DNA of 5,839 nucleotides from Spirochaetota bacterium (GCA_028276145.1 JAPYWX010000100.1:1-5839), one strand, 5' to 3'. Positions 1 to 5,813 are shown, numbered from the stretch's first letter. The notes: generated from the letters alone by a model not told the origin. Program-made: numbers and translations.

Positions 1-848
1 ATCATTTCATTCGGTGTACCACCATTACCAAGAGGATTAACATAAAAAGAAACCTTAGTACCATCATGCGTAACCATTATTTTTATTTGATTGGTATTAG
101 TAGAATAATTATTTGCATACTGAGTATAAGAGACACCTTCGTTATTTGTATTAACCCAGTTATCATCCATATTCCACTCAAGGATTGGCCTTAGGTTTAC
201 GGTACCGCTACCATTGAGCCTCGGAAGGTTCGTTACATATATCCTACTGTAGCTACTCTCCCAAACCCCCCACTGGCTATAAGGTGTGGTATTAGCATCG
301 TTTGAGACATTATCACACATCCTCATCATATCGTATAGAACTATTTGGTTTGGGAACTTGGTATAGTCAGGTGAAGAGTTATTAAGGTTTGTGTACTCAG
401 CCAGGAATATATCCATAGAGGCGGCATGTCTACGAGATTCAGGATTGCTACTATCATCGTGTGGATCAATCCTAGCAGACACTCTGAGTATCTCAAACCC
501 AAAAGGATTATAAGGCGATGGATTCCATAACTTGTTAGTGAAACCTATAGCAGTACCTACCCATATACCTAAGTAAGCAGTAGTAGCAGTAGTCACAATA
601 TTACCTGTAAATACAGCTCTACCACCAGTAAAATTAAAAGAACTATTCCTATTAGCAGTAGATAAACTAGAGATAATTCCCTCTTTGTTGTACCAAAGTC
701 CACCATCGTTACCTTGTGCTACATACCACCAACCACTAGGTGTAGTAGTAAAAGGCTCAAAATAAAAGTAAGACTCAGAAAACAAATAATTTCCTAAACC
801 AAACAAAAAGACGAATACCAAAAGGGTAGTAACTATGTACTTGCTCAT
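1..848 (-). CDS. Secreted beta-rich protein of unknown function, 3' end outside window (partial)
   Basis: The frame is open from ATG at 848 to the left edge: 282 codons and no stop. Residues 1-25 (MSKYIVTTLLVFVFLFGLGN...) look like a Sec signal peptide with cleavage probably just after LFSES. No lipobox cysteine is visible, so a lipoprotein is unlikely. The mature part is rich in Asn, Thr, Ser, Trp and Tyr, as in extracellular beta-sandwich proteins. A segment near the left edge (IKIMVTHDGTKVSFYVNPLG) resembles a LamG or concanavalin A-like strand pair, and FGFEILRVSARIDPHDD further upstream would suit such a fold. That assignment is a weak inference. I see no catalytic glycosidase signature such as the GH16 ExDxxE motif. 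The start is well fixed by AGGAGGG five bases upstream. A surface or periplasmic binding protein is the most that can be said. Confidence 0.8.
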   Translation of the reverse strand, partial: MSKYIVTTLLVFVFLFGLGNYLFSESYFYFEPFTTTPSGWWYVAQGNDGGLWYNKEGIISSLSTANRNSSFNFTGGRAVFTGNIVTTATTAYLGIWVGTAIGFTNKLWNPSPYNPFGFEILRVSARIDPHDDSSNPESRRHAASMDIFLAEYTNLNNSSPDYTKFPNQIVLYDMMRMCDNVSNDANTTPYSQWGVWESSYSRIYVTNLPRLNGSGTVNLRPILEWNMDDNWVNTNNEGVSYTQYANNYSTNTNQIKIMVTHDGTKVSFYVNPLGNGGTPNEM

Positions 849-853
849 ACTTT

Positions 854-860
854 CCCTCCT
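854..860 (-). promoter_or_regulatory. Ribosome binding site of the secreted-protein gene
   Basis: The minus strand reads AGGAGGG followed by AAAGT and then the ATG at 848. This is the only strong Shine-Dalgarno sequence in the window. It decides the start of the left-edge gene and contrasts with the acetyltransferase and fliD genes, which have none. Confidence 0.85.
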
Positions 861-866
861 AAATAT

Positions 867-895
867 ATTATTTATCAAAAATCATGCCAAGTCAA
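867..895 (-). promoter_or_regulatory. Sigma70-type promoter of the secreted-protein gene
   Basis: On the minus strand, TTGACT (895-890) and AATAAT (872-867) each match five of six consensus bases and are 17 bases apart. Transcription would start near 860, leaving a leader of only about 12 bases that begins essentially at the Shine-Dalgarno sequence. The start site is inferred from spacing. Confidence 0.7.
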
Positions 896-988
896 CAGAA
901 AATAAGATTCAAGCCTCCAAAACACTCGGTAAATACTACTAAAGTAGAAAATCGTAAAATTTTAAAGCTTACTAAAAAACTCAAAAAA

Positions 989-1028
989 GTGTGCAAAATT
1001 TTCACACCCTTTGTGCAAAATTTGCACA
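989..1028. repeat. Pair of near-identical palindromes (operator-like)
   Basis: Positions 1012-1028 are a perfect odd palindrome, TGTGCAAA-A-TTTGCACA. Positions 989-1007 are a similar imperfect one, GTGTG-c-AAAATTTT-c-ACAC, with one mismatched pair. The cores share GTGCAAAATTT and are 22 bases apart, about two helical turns. They lie roughly 95-135 bp upstream of the -35 box of the secreted-protein gene. Twin palindromes on one face of the helix suggest a dimeric DNA-binding protein, but no regulator is identified. Confidence 0.5.
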
Positions 1029-1083
1029 CTGCTCTCAAAGCCTTTATTTTCCTAGTCTCCCGAAGGGGGGTCAAAAGGGGGAT

Positions 1084-1208
1084 TGTTGTAAAAAAACAAC
1101 ACTTAAAAATCTTGTTTTTTAGGAACAACTTATTCTAAAAAATAAGGGAGTTGCTGAATAGTGTAGTCTTTTGCTTAAAGGTGATTACACCTTCTTAACT
1201 ACAGTTAA
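1084..1208. repeat. Cluster of small perfect inverted repeats
   Basis: Four short stems follow each other here: TGTTGT/ACAACA (1084-1101), CTTATT/AATAAG (1129-1146), AAGGTG/CACCTT with an ATTA loop (1178-1193), and TTAACT/AGTTAA with a two-base gap (1195-1208). None is GC-rich or followed by a clean T-run, so they are not convincing terminators. No gene or known RNA family is recognised in this stretch. Confidence 0.4.
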
Positions 1209-1253
1209 CCTTCAATTATCTAATAAATGCCATTAGCACATTGTTTTAAGTAA

Positions 1254-1273
1254 CCCCACCCACCCACCCACCC
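1254..1273 (-). other. Potential G-quadruplex tract, five G-runs with one-base loops
   Basis: The plus strand has CCCC followed by four ACCC units. The minus strand is therefore five G-runs (GGG, GGG, GGG, GGG, GGGG) separated by single T bases. One-base loops favour very stable parallel quadruplexes. The tract lies within the module 2 to module 1 linker of the adjacent repeat array and may have grown by slippage of a 4-bp CCCA unit. Confidence 0.8.
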
Positions 1274-1284
1274 TATTAATTGAA

Positions 1285-1332
1285 GAGAGACACCGTCTCC
1301 GAGAGACACCGTCTCCGAGAGACACCATCTCT
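1285..1332. repeat. Three tandem copies of a 16-bp hairpin unit
   Basis: GAGAGACACCGTCTCC occurs twice exactly (1285-1300, 1301-1316), then as a diverged third copy (1317-1332). Each exact unit contains the inverted repeat GAGAC-acc-GTCTC. The block is enclosed by longer arms, GAAGAGAGA (1282-1290) and TCTCTCTTC (1328-1336), so it can fold as one long stem or as successive small ones. It takes the place of a single module 1 hairpin in the surrounding array. Confidence 0.8.
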
Positions 1333-1659
1333 CTTCACTCTTTGATGTAAACAAGAAGATACTATCAAGCACCCTACCCTGTTTGTTGTTGAGAGGTCTC
1401 ACCTCTCTACACTCTCCAATGCTTAATAAAAAGTACTATTAAGCACCTACCCTATTTGAATTGTTAAGAGATTCCAACTTCCTATACTCTCTAGAATATG
1501 TGAATTAAGAAAGTGCTTTTAGGTGCTATTAAGCATCACGTGCTATTAAGCACCATGCCCACTAACTCTTTTTGATTGTAGAGAAGATTCGTCCCTCTAC
1601 ACTCTCTGAGATAATAATAAGTGCTATTAGGCACCTAGCCACACCACAATTCTCAAAAC

Positions 1660-1689
1660 TTGAATAAAATTATTAAGGTTTTGTATACT
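1660..1689 (+). promoter_or_regulatory. Promoter of the tRNA-Gly / acetyltransferase unit
   Basis: TTGAAT (1660-1665) and TATACT (1684-1689) are 18 bases apart. The predicted start is near 1696, about five bases before the mature tRNA end, as is usual for a tRNA promoter. The downstream acetyltransferase gene has no room for its own promoter other than inside the tRNA gene. Confidence 0.65.
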
Positions 1690-1700
1690 TATATAAGAAA

Positions 1701-1773
1701 GCGGGAATAGCTCAGTTGGTAGAGCATCGGCCTTCCAAGCCGAGGGTCGCGGGTTCGAGTCCCGTTTCCCGCT
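1701..1773 (+). tRNA. trnG: tRNA-Gly, anticodon TCC
   Basis: The full cloverleaf can be traced. The acceptor stem GCGGGAA pairs with TTCCCGC at 1766-1772. The D arm is GCTC/GAGC. The anticodon stem TCGGC/GCCGA encloses CTTCCAA, giving anticodon TCC for glycine GGA/GGG codons. The T arm GCGGG/CCCGT encloses TTCGAGT. The discriminator is T, normal for bacterial tRNA-Gly. The 3' CCA is not encoded (T is followed by CAT), so CCA-adding enzyme must supply it. The acetyltransferase start codon follows 10 bases after the tRNA end. Confidence 0.97.
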
Positions 1774-1783
1774 CATCTAACCA

Positions 1784-2779
1784 GTGCTATACATCACAGA
1801 ACTCAAGCCAACAGATCTTGACTCCGTTCAAGAAATTTGTAGAGATTCCTTTGAACTCTCAATGTACAGAGTAGATAAAAAACTAGTTAACCTCGTTGGT
1901 ACATCAGATTTCTCACTAATATCAAGAAATATAATATCCTCCTCAACAAACACATTCATAGCAGTAAACAAAAACAGAATCCTCGGCTTTCTATCGTGGA
2001 GCTACGATAAATCCCTGTCATCCATAACTTACAGACAAATATACAAAATAAACCTGATTGCAGTATCAAAAAACTACAGAGGCCAAGGCATAGGCTCAGA
2101 ACTCATGAAGTATTTTATAGAATACTCAACAAAAAGAGGTGCACAAATAATATCCGTAAGCACCGATGAAAACAACACAAAAGCGATAAACTTCTACACA
2201 AAACACAGATTCAAATATTCCTCTACCTTTCTCACTCTAAGGCTATTCAAAGGGAAAATGATTTTCCAAGAACCAAAAGAAAACATAAACATATCACTAT
2301 CAAAATCAAAAGAAGAACTTCATGCCCTCATATCCCAAAACGAAGAGTACCTAAACTACCCATTCCCCATATTATTTGAAAACGAAATAGAAGAAAAAAT
2401 AAAGTCAAACATTCTTGACAATTACCTGAGGTCACTAGAGCTAAACTTTGACATATTCAAAACCTTTGTAGCAACAGCAAAAAACGAACCTATAGGATAC
2501 ATAATAATCAAAGAGGACACAAATCTATCTTCAACACTCTCAAATATATCAAGCAAAACAATAAAGGTATACCGAATATTTGACATATTCGTGAAAAAAG
2601 ATTTTAGAGGCAAAGGAATAGGTAAATACCTAATAAACAGAGCTTTGAATTTTATCTCTCCAAGTCAATTTGATTTCGTTGAAATCCTAGTTCCTTCTCA
2701 TAATTACCCTCTGATAAATGCTTTGGTAAGCAATGGGTTTTATATATCACATAGCATGGTGAACTTATTCAGAAGATGA
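1784..2779 (+). CDS. Tandem-domain GNAT N-acetyltransferase
   Basis: The 331-residue protein has two GNAT folds in a row, which transfer an acetyl group from acetyl-CoA to an amine; the substrate cannot be read from sequence. In domain 1 (about 1-157) the acetyl-CoA loop is Y98-RGQGIG, preceded by the strand INLIAVS and followed by a motif B-like ENNTKAINFYTKHRF (130-143), giving a RimI-like look. In domain 2 (about 168-331) the loop is F274-RGKGIG after IFDIFVKKD, with HNYPLINALVSNGF (306-319) as the matching helix. Both loops keep the R/Q-G-x-G-x pattern, so both sites could bind cofactor. The GTG start is the first possible one, since an in-frame TAA lies at 1778-1780, and residues 3-13 (YITELKPTDLD) fit the usual first GNAT strand. 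No Shine-Dalgarno sequence is present. The gene follows tRNA-Gly and overlaps fliD tail-to-tail. Confidence 0.9.
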   Translation: MLYITELKPTDLDSVQEICRDSFELSMYRVDKKLVNLVGTSDFSLISRNIISSSTNTFIAVNKNRILGFLSWSYDKSLSSITYRQIYKINLIAVSKNYRGQGIGSELMKYFIEYSTKRGAQIISVSTDENNTKAINFYTKHRFKYSSTFLTLRLFKGKMIFQEPKENINISLSKSKEELHALISQNEEYLNYPFPILFENEIEEKIKSNILDNYLRSLELNFDIFKTFVATAKNEPIGYIIIKEDTNLSSTLSNISSKTIKVYRIFDIFVKKDFRGKGIGKYLINRALNFISPSQFDFVEILVPSHNYPLINALVSNGFYISHSMVNLFRR

Positions 2780-4801
2780 CGAAAGCCCTTTCATCTGAGC
2801 TTTAAACCAATCCTGTTTAGACTTACTTTCTCTAAGCATCTGCTGGAGTTTAGCAAATTTTGACTCAAGGGACTTTCTATAATCCTCAAGTCTCTCTTCA
2901 AACTTAGCGTAGTAATCTTTGTTAGCTTTGATTATGTTGTCAATTTCTTTCTTCTTAAGAGCAAAAATTCCGTTAACTCTGGTATATGTATCAGACAAAG
3001 TAGCAACCTCGTAGGCAAATCCTGAATCAACTAGCTTATCAGAATTTGTATCATTAGCGAAAACCTGCTTAACTGCTTCTATATCCTGCAAAAGAGCCCT
3101 CGTAAACTTTTCATTATCCAAAGTTAAAACACCTCTTCTTACGTACTCCCACAAATCTGATTGAAAATCTAACTTCGTTTCAATGTCCTTGGTGTAAATA
3201 CCTACATGGTAAAGTAACCTTATGTTTGTATTAGCCGTTTTATAAGGCTGCATAGCCAAGAACCTTAGCTTATCCTTGAGCCTAATCAGATCAGTATCTG
3301 TAGCAAATGAACCTTCTTCTTTCTCCTCATCTGGCTTTTCATAAAGCTGTCTTCTGTCAACAATTGGCTTAGTTATCTTGCTAAGGTATATCATAACATT
3401 GTTATACTTCTCAATAAAATTTGAAATAGCATTAGTTATTGAAGCGTAATCATAGTCAACCTTAGCCGATACCTCCTTATTAGGATCCTCCCCCACTATT
3501 CTAACAACACCGTTTATTATATCATCAATGTCATTGCTCTCCCTTTCAATCCTAACACCATCAACATACAAAACAGCATTATCAGCCTTAGAAATATAAT
3601 TTTTAGGAACGAAACCTGGCTCAAATTCTACCTCTTTTTTATCAAAAACCCTAATTTTACTGAAAACAATATCAACAAGGTCATTACCATTCCTCAAAAT
3701 AACTTGCTTGATAGTTTTCCCTTTTTCATTCCCCAAATCTACAACTTGATAATTAGTAGAGATTCTTATAACTCTCTTAGTGTCATCCGAAAAGACAAGA
3801 ATTATAAAGTCATAATCGTTACTGATGTACGTAACAAATGATTGTAAACTACCTATTGCACTACCACCTTTAACCTCAACATTACTCACCTTTACACTTT
3901 CCATTAATCTAATATCTATATCAGCCACCTTCGGTGGCTGGTAGTAATAGAAATCATTAGAAACCTCTAAAACAGTCTTTTCAGCAATAGCATACTCAAC
4001 ACTGTTAGACAAAACAGTTCTTTTTGAAAGCTTCAAAGTCAAAGATGGGGTAAACAAACTAATTATATCTAGCTCTTTAGGCTTTTCCTCTTTCTTGACA
4101 TTCCTACCCAAAAGTCCTATTCTAATAAGTTCAGAAACATCACCACTTATGAATATCCTATTGCTTTTACCGGTTTTCTTTGATGAGATCCTAATAACCT
4201 CGTTATCTTTGTCTACCTTAACAACTGAAGCACTCACAGCATTACCGGCAACATCATTTATCGTCTTGGCAAGGTCATAGAGCGTACCACCTCCAAAATC
4301 AATTTCGTAACTATTGGTACCAACAGTTATAGTGAACCTGAAAGGATTGAGTTTCGTGCCTATAGGTAAAGGGTCGGAAATAAATGTATCAGGCTTGGCC
4401 ATCTTCTCAACTCTAATACTCACTTCTTTAATTTCAGCACCCCTATTAGGTAGAATTTTGACTATACTTTCATCAGAAGATGAACCTAATCTATTACCGA
4501 AAGGTGACCTGTAATCATAAAGTGATTTCGCAGTTTCTTTTAGGTCCTTTAGGTTAGAATCCAAGAAATTAATTATTGCCTTTCTTATAATCTGGTTACT
4601 TATCTCCTGTTGATATTTTTCACCTTTCTGCTTTTCAACCTCAACAAGTTTATCAACAATCTCATCTGTATCAAGCCCAGTACCAAAAAATTTAGTAACC
4701 CCTACTTTCTTTTTATCCTCACCAAAAGAAAAACTAGATGGGAATAACAGAAAAATAATTACTAAAAGAAAAGTAAAAAATACAAAAAATTCTTTCCTCA
4801 T
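2765..4801 (-). CDS. fliD: Flagellar hook-associated protein 2 / filament cap (FliD)
   Basis: FliD forms the cap at the filament tip and helps flagellin subunits assemble. Numbered from ATG at 4801 (678 residues), the FliD N-terminal domain spans about 40-140, starting with FGTGLDTDEIVDKLVEVEK; this leading motif is typical of the family. A middle beta-rich region follows. The FliD C-terminal domain spans about 450-665 and includes VGIYTKDIETKLDF, RGVLTLDNEKFTRALL and VKQVFAND. A long charged helix and SSSSE end the protein. The size is above that of enteric FliD and resembles spirochaete versions. Unusually, residues 1-27 form a Sec-like signal peptide: RK, a hydrophobic run at 5-20, then PSSFSFG. 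An in-frame GTG at 4828 would add nine residues; neither start has a Shine-Dalgarno sequence, and ATG was chosen because it gives a normal signal peptide. No flagellar neighbours are in view. Confidence 0.88.
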   Translation of the reverse strand: MRKEFFVFFTFLLVIIFLLFPSSFSFGEDKKKVGVTKFFGTGLDTDEIVDKLVEVEKQKGEKYQQEISNQIIRKAIINFLDSNLKDLKETAKSLYDYRSPFGNRLGSSSDESIVKILPNRGAEIKEVSIRVEKMAKPDTFISDPLPIGTKLNPFRFTITVGTNSYEIDFGGGTLYDLAKTINDVAGNAVSASVVKVDKDNEVIRISSKKTGKSNRIFISGDVSELIRIGLLGRNVKKEEKPKELDIISLFTPSLTLKLSKRTVLSNSVEYAIAEKTVLEVSNDFYYYQPPKVADIDIRLMESVKVSNVEVKGGSAIGSLQSFVTYISNDYDFIILVFSDDTKRVIRISTNYQVVDLGNEKGKTIKQVILRNGNDLVDIVFSKIRVFDKKEVEFEPGFVPKNYISKADNAVLYVDGVRIERESNDIDDIINGVVRIVGEDPNKEVSAKVDYDYASITNAISNFIEKYNNVMIYLSKITKPIVDRRQLYEKPDEEKEEGSFATDTDLIRLKDKLRFLAMQPYKTANTNIRLLYHVGIYTKDIETKLDFQSDLWEYVRRGVLTLDNEKFTRALLQDIEAVKQVFANDTNSDKLVDSGFAYEVATLSDTYTRVNGIFALKKKEIDNIIKANKDYYAKFEERLEDYRKSLESKFAKLQQMLRESKSKQDWFKAQMKGLSSSSE

Positions 4802-4805
4802 GTCA

Positions 4806-4813
4806 ATAATATA
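4806..4813 (-). promoter_or_regulatory. Possible -10 element for a leaderless fliD mRNA
   Basis: The minus strand reads TATATT, six bases (ATTGAC), then the ATG at 4801. This is the spacing of a -10 box from a start site at the A of ATG. The -35 region is poor (TTTTAT at 17 bases). It would explain the missing Shine-Dalgarno sequence, but T-rich DNA gives such matches by chance. Confidence 0.25.
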
Positions 4814-4854
4814 AAAAAATCTGAACACAAATAAAAGTTCGGAAGGAATAGCTT

Positions 4855-5129
4855 AACTATTAGTTTAGTAACCCACGAGCCCTAATTTTCTATTGGAAAG
4901 CTTCGCTTCCCAACACCTTTTAGTAATCCTACACACCTGCCCTATTTTATTGATAGATGCTTAACTCCTCTCCTTACCAAAATAGTTTAAACAAAAAGTG
5001 CTCTAATGTGCTTAAAGTGTCTGATTAGAAAGGTGCTAATTAGTATCTAATTAAAAAGGTACTATTAAGCACACTGCTACTAATAGTCCCATCCCCTCCA
5101 ATTTTTGAGCACAAAGTGCTGATAAGCAC
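4855..5129. repeat. Second intergenic repeat region of the same hairpin family
   Basis: This spacer shares pieces with the array at 1216-1640. CACCTGCCCTATTT (4934-4947) matches CACCTACCCTATTT (1444-1457) at 13 of 14 bases. GTACTATTAAGCAC at 5059-5072 is identical to 1433-1446. GTGCTGATAAGCAC (5116-5129) is another module 2 hairpin. A GGTGCT-AATT-AGTATC stem with two G-T pairs lies at 5032-5047. No open reading frame with gene-like features is present. Confidence 0.65.
4893..4913. repeat. Hairpin in the fliD upstream spacer
   Basis: TTGGaAAGC (4893-4901) pairs with GCTTcCCAA (4905-4913) with one mismatch and a three-base loop. It is the most GC-rich stem of this spacer. No T-run follows on either strand, so a factor-independent terminator is not supported. 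Confidence 0.4.
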
Positions 5130-5132
5130 CTA
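5116..5132 (-). terminator. Module 2 hairpin directly after the coiled-coil gene stop (possible 3'-end signal)
   Basis: On the minus strand the TAG stop (5132-5130) is followed at once by GTGCT-TATC-AGCAC and then TTTGTGCTC. The stem can extend through the AG of the stop codon with an A-T and a G-T pair, to seven pairs. The T-run is only three long, so termination is uncertain; mRNA 3'-end protection is an alternative. Confidence 0.35.
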
Positions 5133-5813
5133 ATGAACAAACCTAAAAACTGTAATCAAAACCGTCAAAACCGTAAAACCTATCCCTATTAGCCATGTAA
5201 GAAGGTTAAATTTCTTATTCATATCCTCAAACCTTTTATCAGAGTAATGTATAAGTTCTTCAAATCTCCTATTCATATCATCAAACCTCTTGTTCATATC
5301 CTCAAACCTTTTGTCAGAGTAATGTAATAACTCCTCAAACCTCCTATCAGTGTATTCTTTTTGCTCTTGGAATCTCTTATCAGTATACTGCATCAACTCC
5401 TCAAACCTCTTATCAGTGTATTCTTTTTGCTCTTGGAATCTCTTTTCTGCATACTGCATCAATTCCTGAAACCTCTTATCTGTATACTCCCTTTGCTCCT
5501 CAAACCTCCTATTCGTATTCTCTATTAATAACCTTATCTCTTCCCTAATTTCTGATATATCTTCTTTGACCTCTTCTTTAACATTTGCCATCTCTCCCTT
5601 AAGTTCCATTAGCCTATCTGAAATCATTAACATATCCTTACTAATCAACTTGAATCCCTCCTTCACCTCATAACCTAATTCTTTTACATCGTTCTTCTCC
5701 GAAAACGACTCAACAACTACCTTAACATACCTCTTCAATGCTTCCCTATCCTTAACCTCAAACGCCCTTGACAATTCTTCTTCCAATATATCTTCAAGCA
5801 ATACTTTTGACAT
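5130..5813 (-). CDS. Tail-anchored coiled-coil protein with 11- and 7-residue repeats
   Basis: The family is not recognised with certainty. Of 227 residues, 1-45 are a charged helical head (LLEDILEEELSRAF...) and 46-101 a coiled coil. Residues 102-199 are repeats that each begin K/R-K/R-F: six 11-mers of the type KRFxExxxYTD (102-167), two 7-mers (KRFEDMN, KRFDDMN), one 11-mer and one 7-mer. Residues 204-226 (LLTWLIGIGFTVLTVLITVF...) form a single membrane helix four or so residues after the repeats, and only FVH or so follows, as in a tail anchor with the coil in the cytoplasm. The layout recalls Borrelia Bdr proteins and DUF1640-like bacterial coiled-coil proteins; this is similarity of architecture only. 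The ATG has a weak GAG upstream. A module 2 hairpin touches the stop codon. Confidence 0.8.
   Translation of the reverse strand: MSKVLLEDILEEELSRAFEVKDREALKRYVKVVVESFSEKNDVKELGYEVKEGFKLISKDMLMISDRLMELKGEMANVKEEVKEDISEIREEIRLLIENTNRRFEEQREYTDKRFQELMQYAEKRFQEQKEYTDKRFEELMQYTDKRFQEQKEYTDRRFEELLHYSDKRFEDMNKRFDDMNRRFEELIHYSDKRFEDMNKKFNLLTWLIGIGFTVLTVLITVFRFVH
5208..5510 (-). repeat. In-frame DNA repeats encoding the coiled-coil units
   Basis: Units of 33 bp (11 codons) and 21 bp (7 codons) follow each other. The 33-bp units alternate between an EQKEYTD type and an ELMQYTD type, so the best DNA match is at 66 bp; for example, TCAGTGTATTCTTTTTGCTC occurs at both 5349-5368 and 5415-5434. All units are multiples of three, so gain or loss of a unit would keep the frame. 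Confidence 0.8.

Larger units (their letters stand above)
1216..1640. repeat. Compound intergenic repeat array with alternating hairpin modules
   Basis: Two modules alternate. Module 1 is an inverted repeat ending in CTCT(A/T)CACTCTC: 1282-1336, 1391-1407 (GAGAGGT-ctc-ACCTCTC), a degenerate copy at about 1464-1492, and 1577-1601 (TGTAGAG/CTCTACA). Module 2 is a 14-bp hairpin, consensus GTGCT-ATTA-AGCAC, at 1359-1372 (degenerate), 1433-1446, 1523-1536, 1540-1553 and 1621-1634. An ACCCTRTTTG-like linker joins module 2 to the next module 1. The CACTCTC anchors lie at 1336, 1410, 1485 and 1600, so the spacing is 74, 75 and 115; the last interval is longer because module 2 is duplicated. Stems differ in sequence yet keep their pairing, which suggests that structure is selected. 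There is no gene here. Confidence 0.75.

Noticed and set aside
884..1138. Opposed open frames of 84 (plus) and 78 (minus, 892-1128) codons
   Set aside because: They mirror each other over the palindromes, have no ribosome binding site, start on ATG and TTG respectively, and give low-complexity Lys/Phe-rich products. The plus frame also crosses the promoter of the left-edge gene.
1220..1402. Minus-strand open frame of 60 codons
   Set aside because: It is built from the G-quadruplex tract and the 16-bp repeats, and has no ribosome binding site or protein-like composition.
1282..1640. CRISPR array
   Set aside because: The repeats are diverged hairpins of unequal spacing, lack unique spacers of constant length, and have no cas genes nearby.
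1130..1700. Known structured RNA (tmRNA, 6S RNA, SRP RNA) or riboswitch
   Set aside because: No conserved core of any of these was recognised; the hairpins are explained by the repeat modules.
2422..2613. Minus-strand frame opposite the acetyltransferase
   Set aside because: It lies wholly inside a well-supported gene and shows no domain.
4095..4514. Two plus-strand frames opposite fliD (4095-4280 and 4314-4514)
   Set aside because: They are antisense shadows of fliD, with no ribosome binding site and no recognisable product.
4829..4880. Flagellar sigma28 promoter upstream of fliD
   Set aside because: TAAAC and TCCGAACT elements can be seen, but their spacing (about 20) and sequence fit the TAAA-N15-GCCGATAA consensus poorly.
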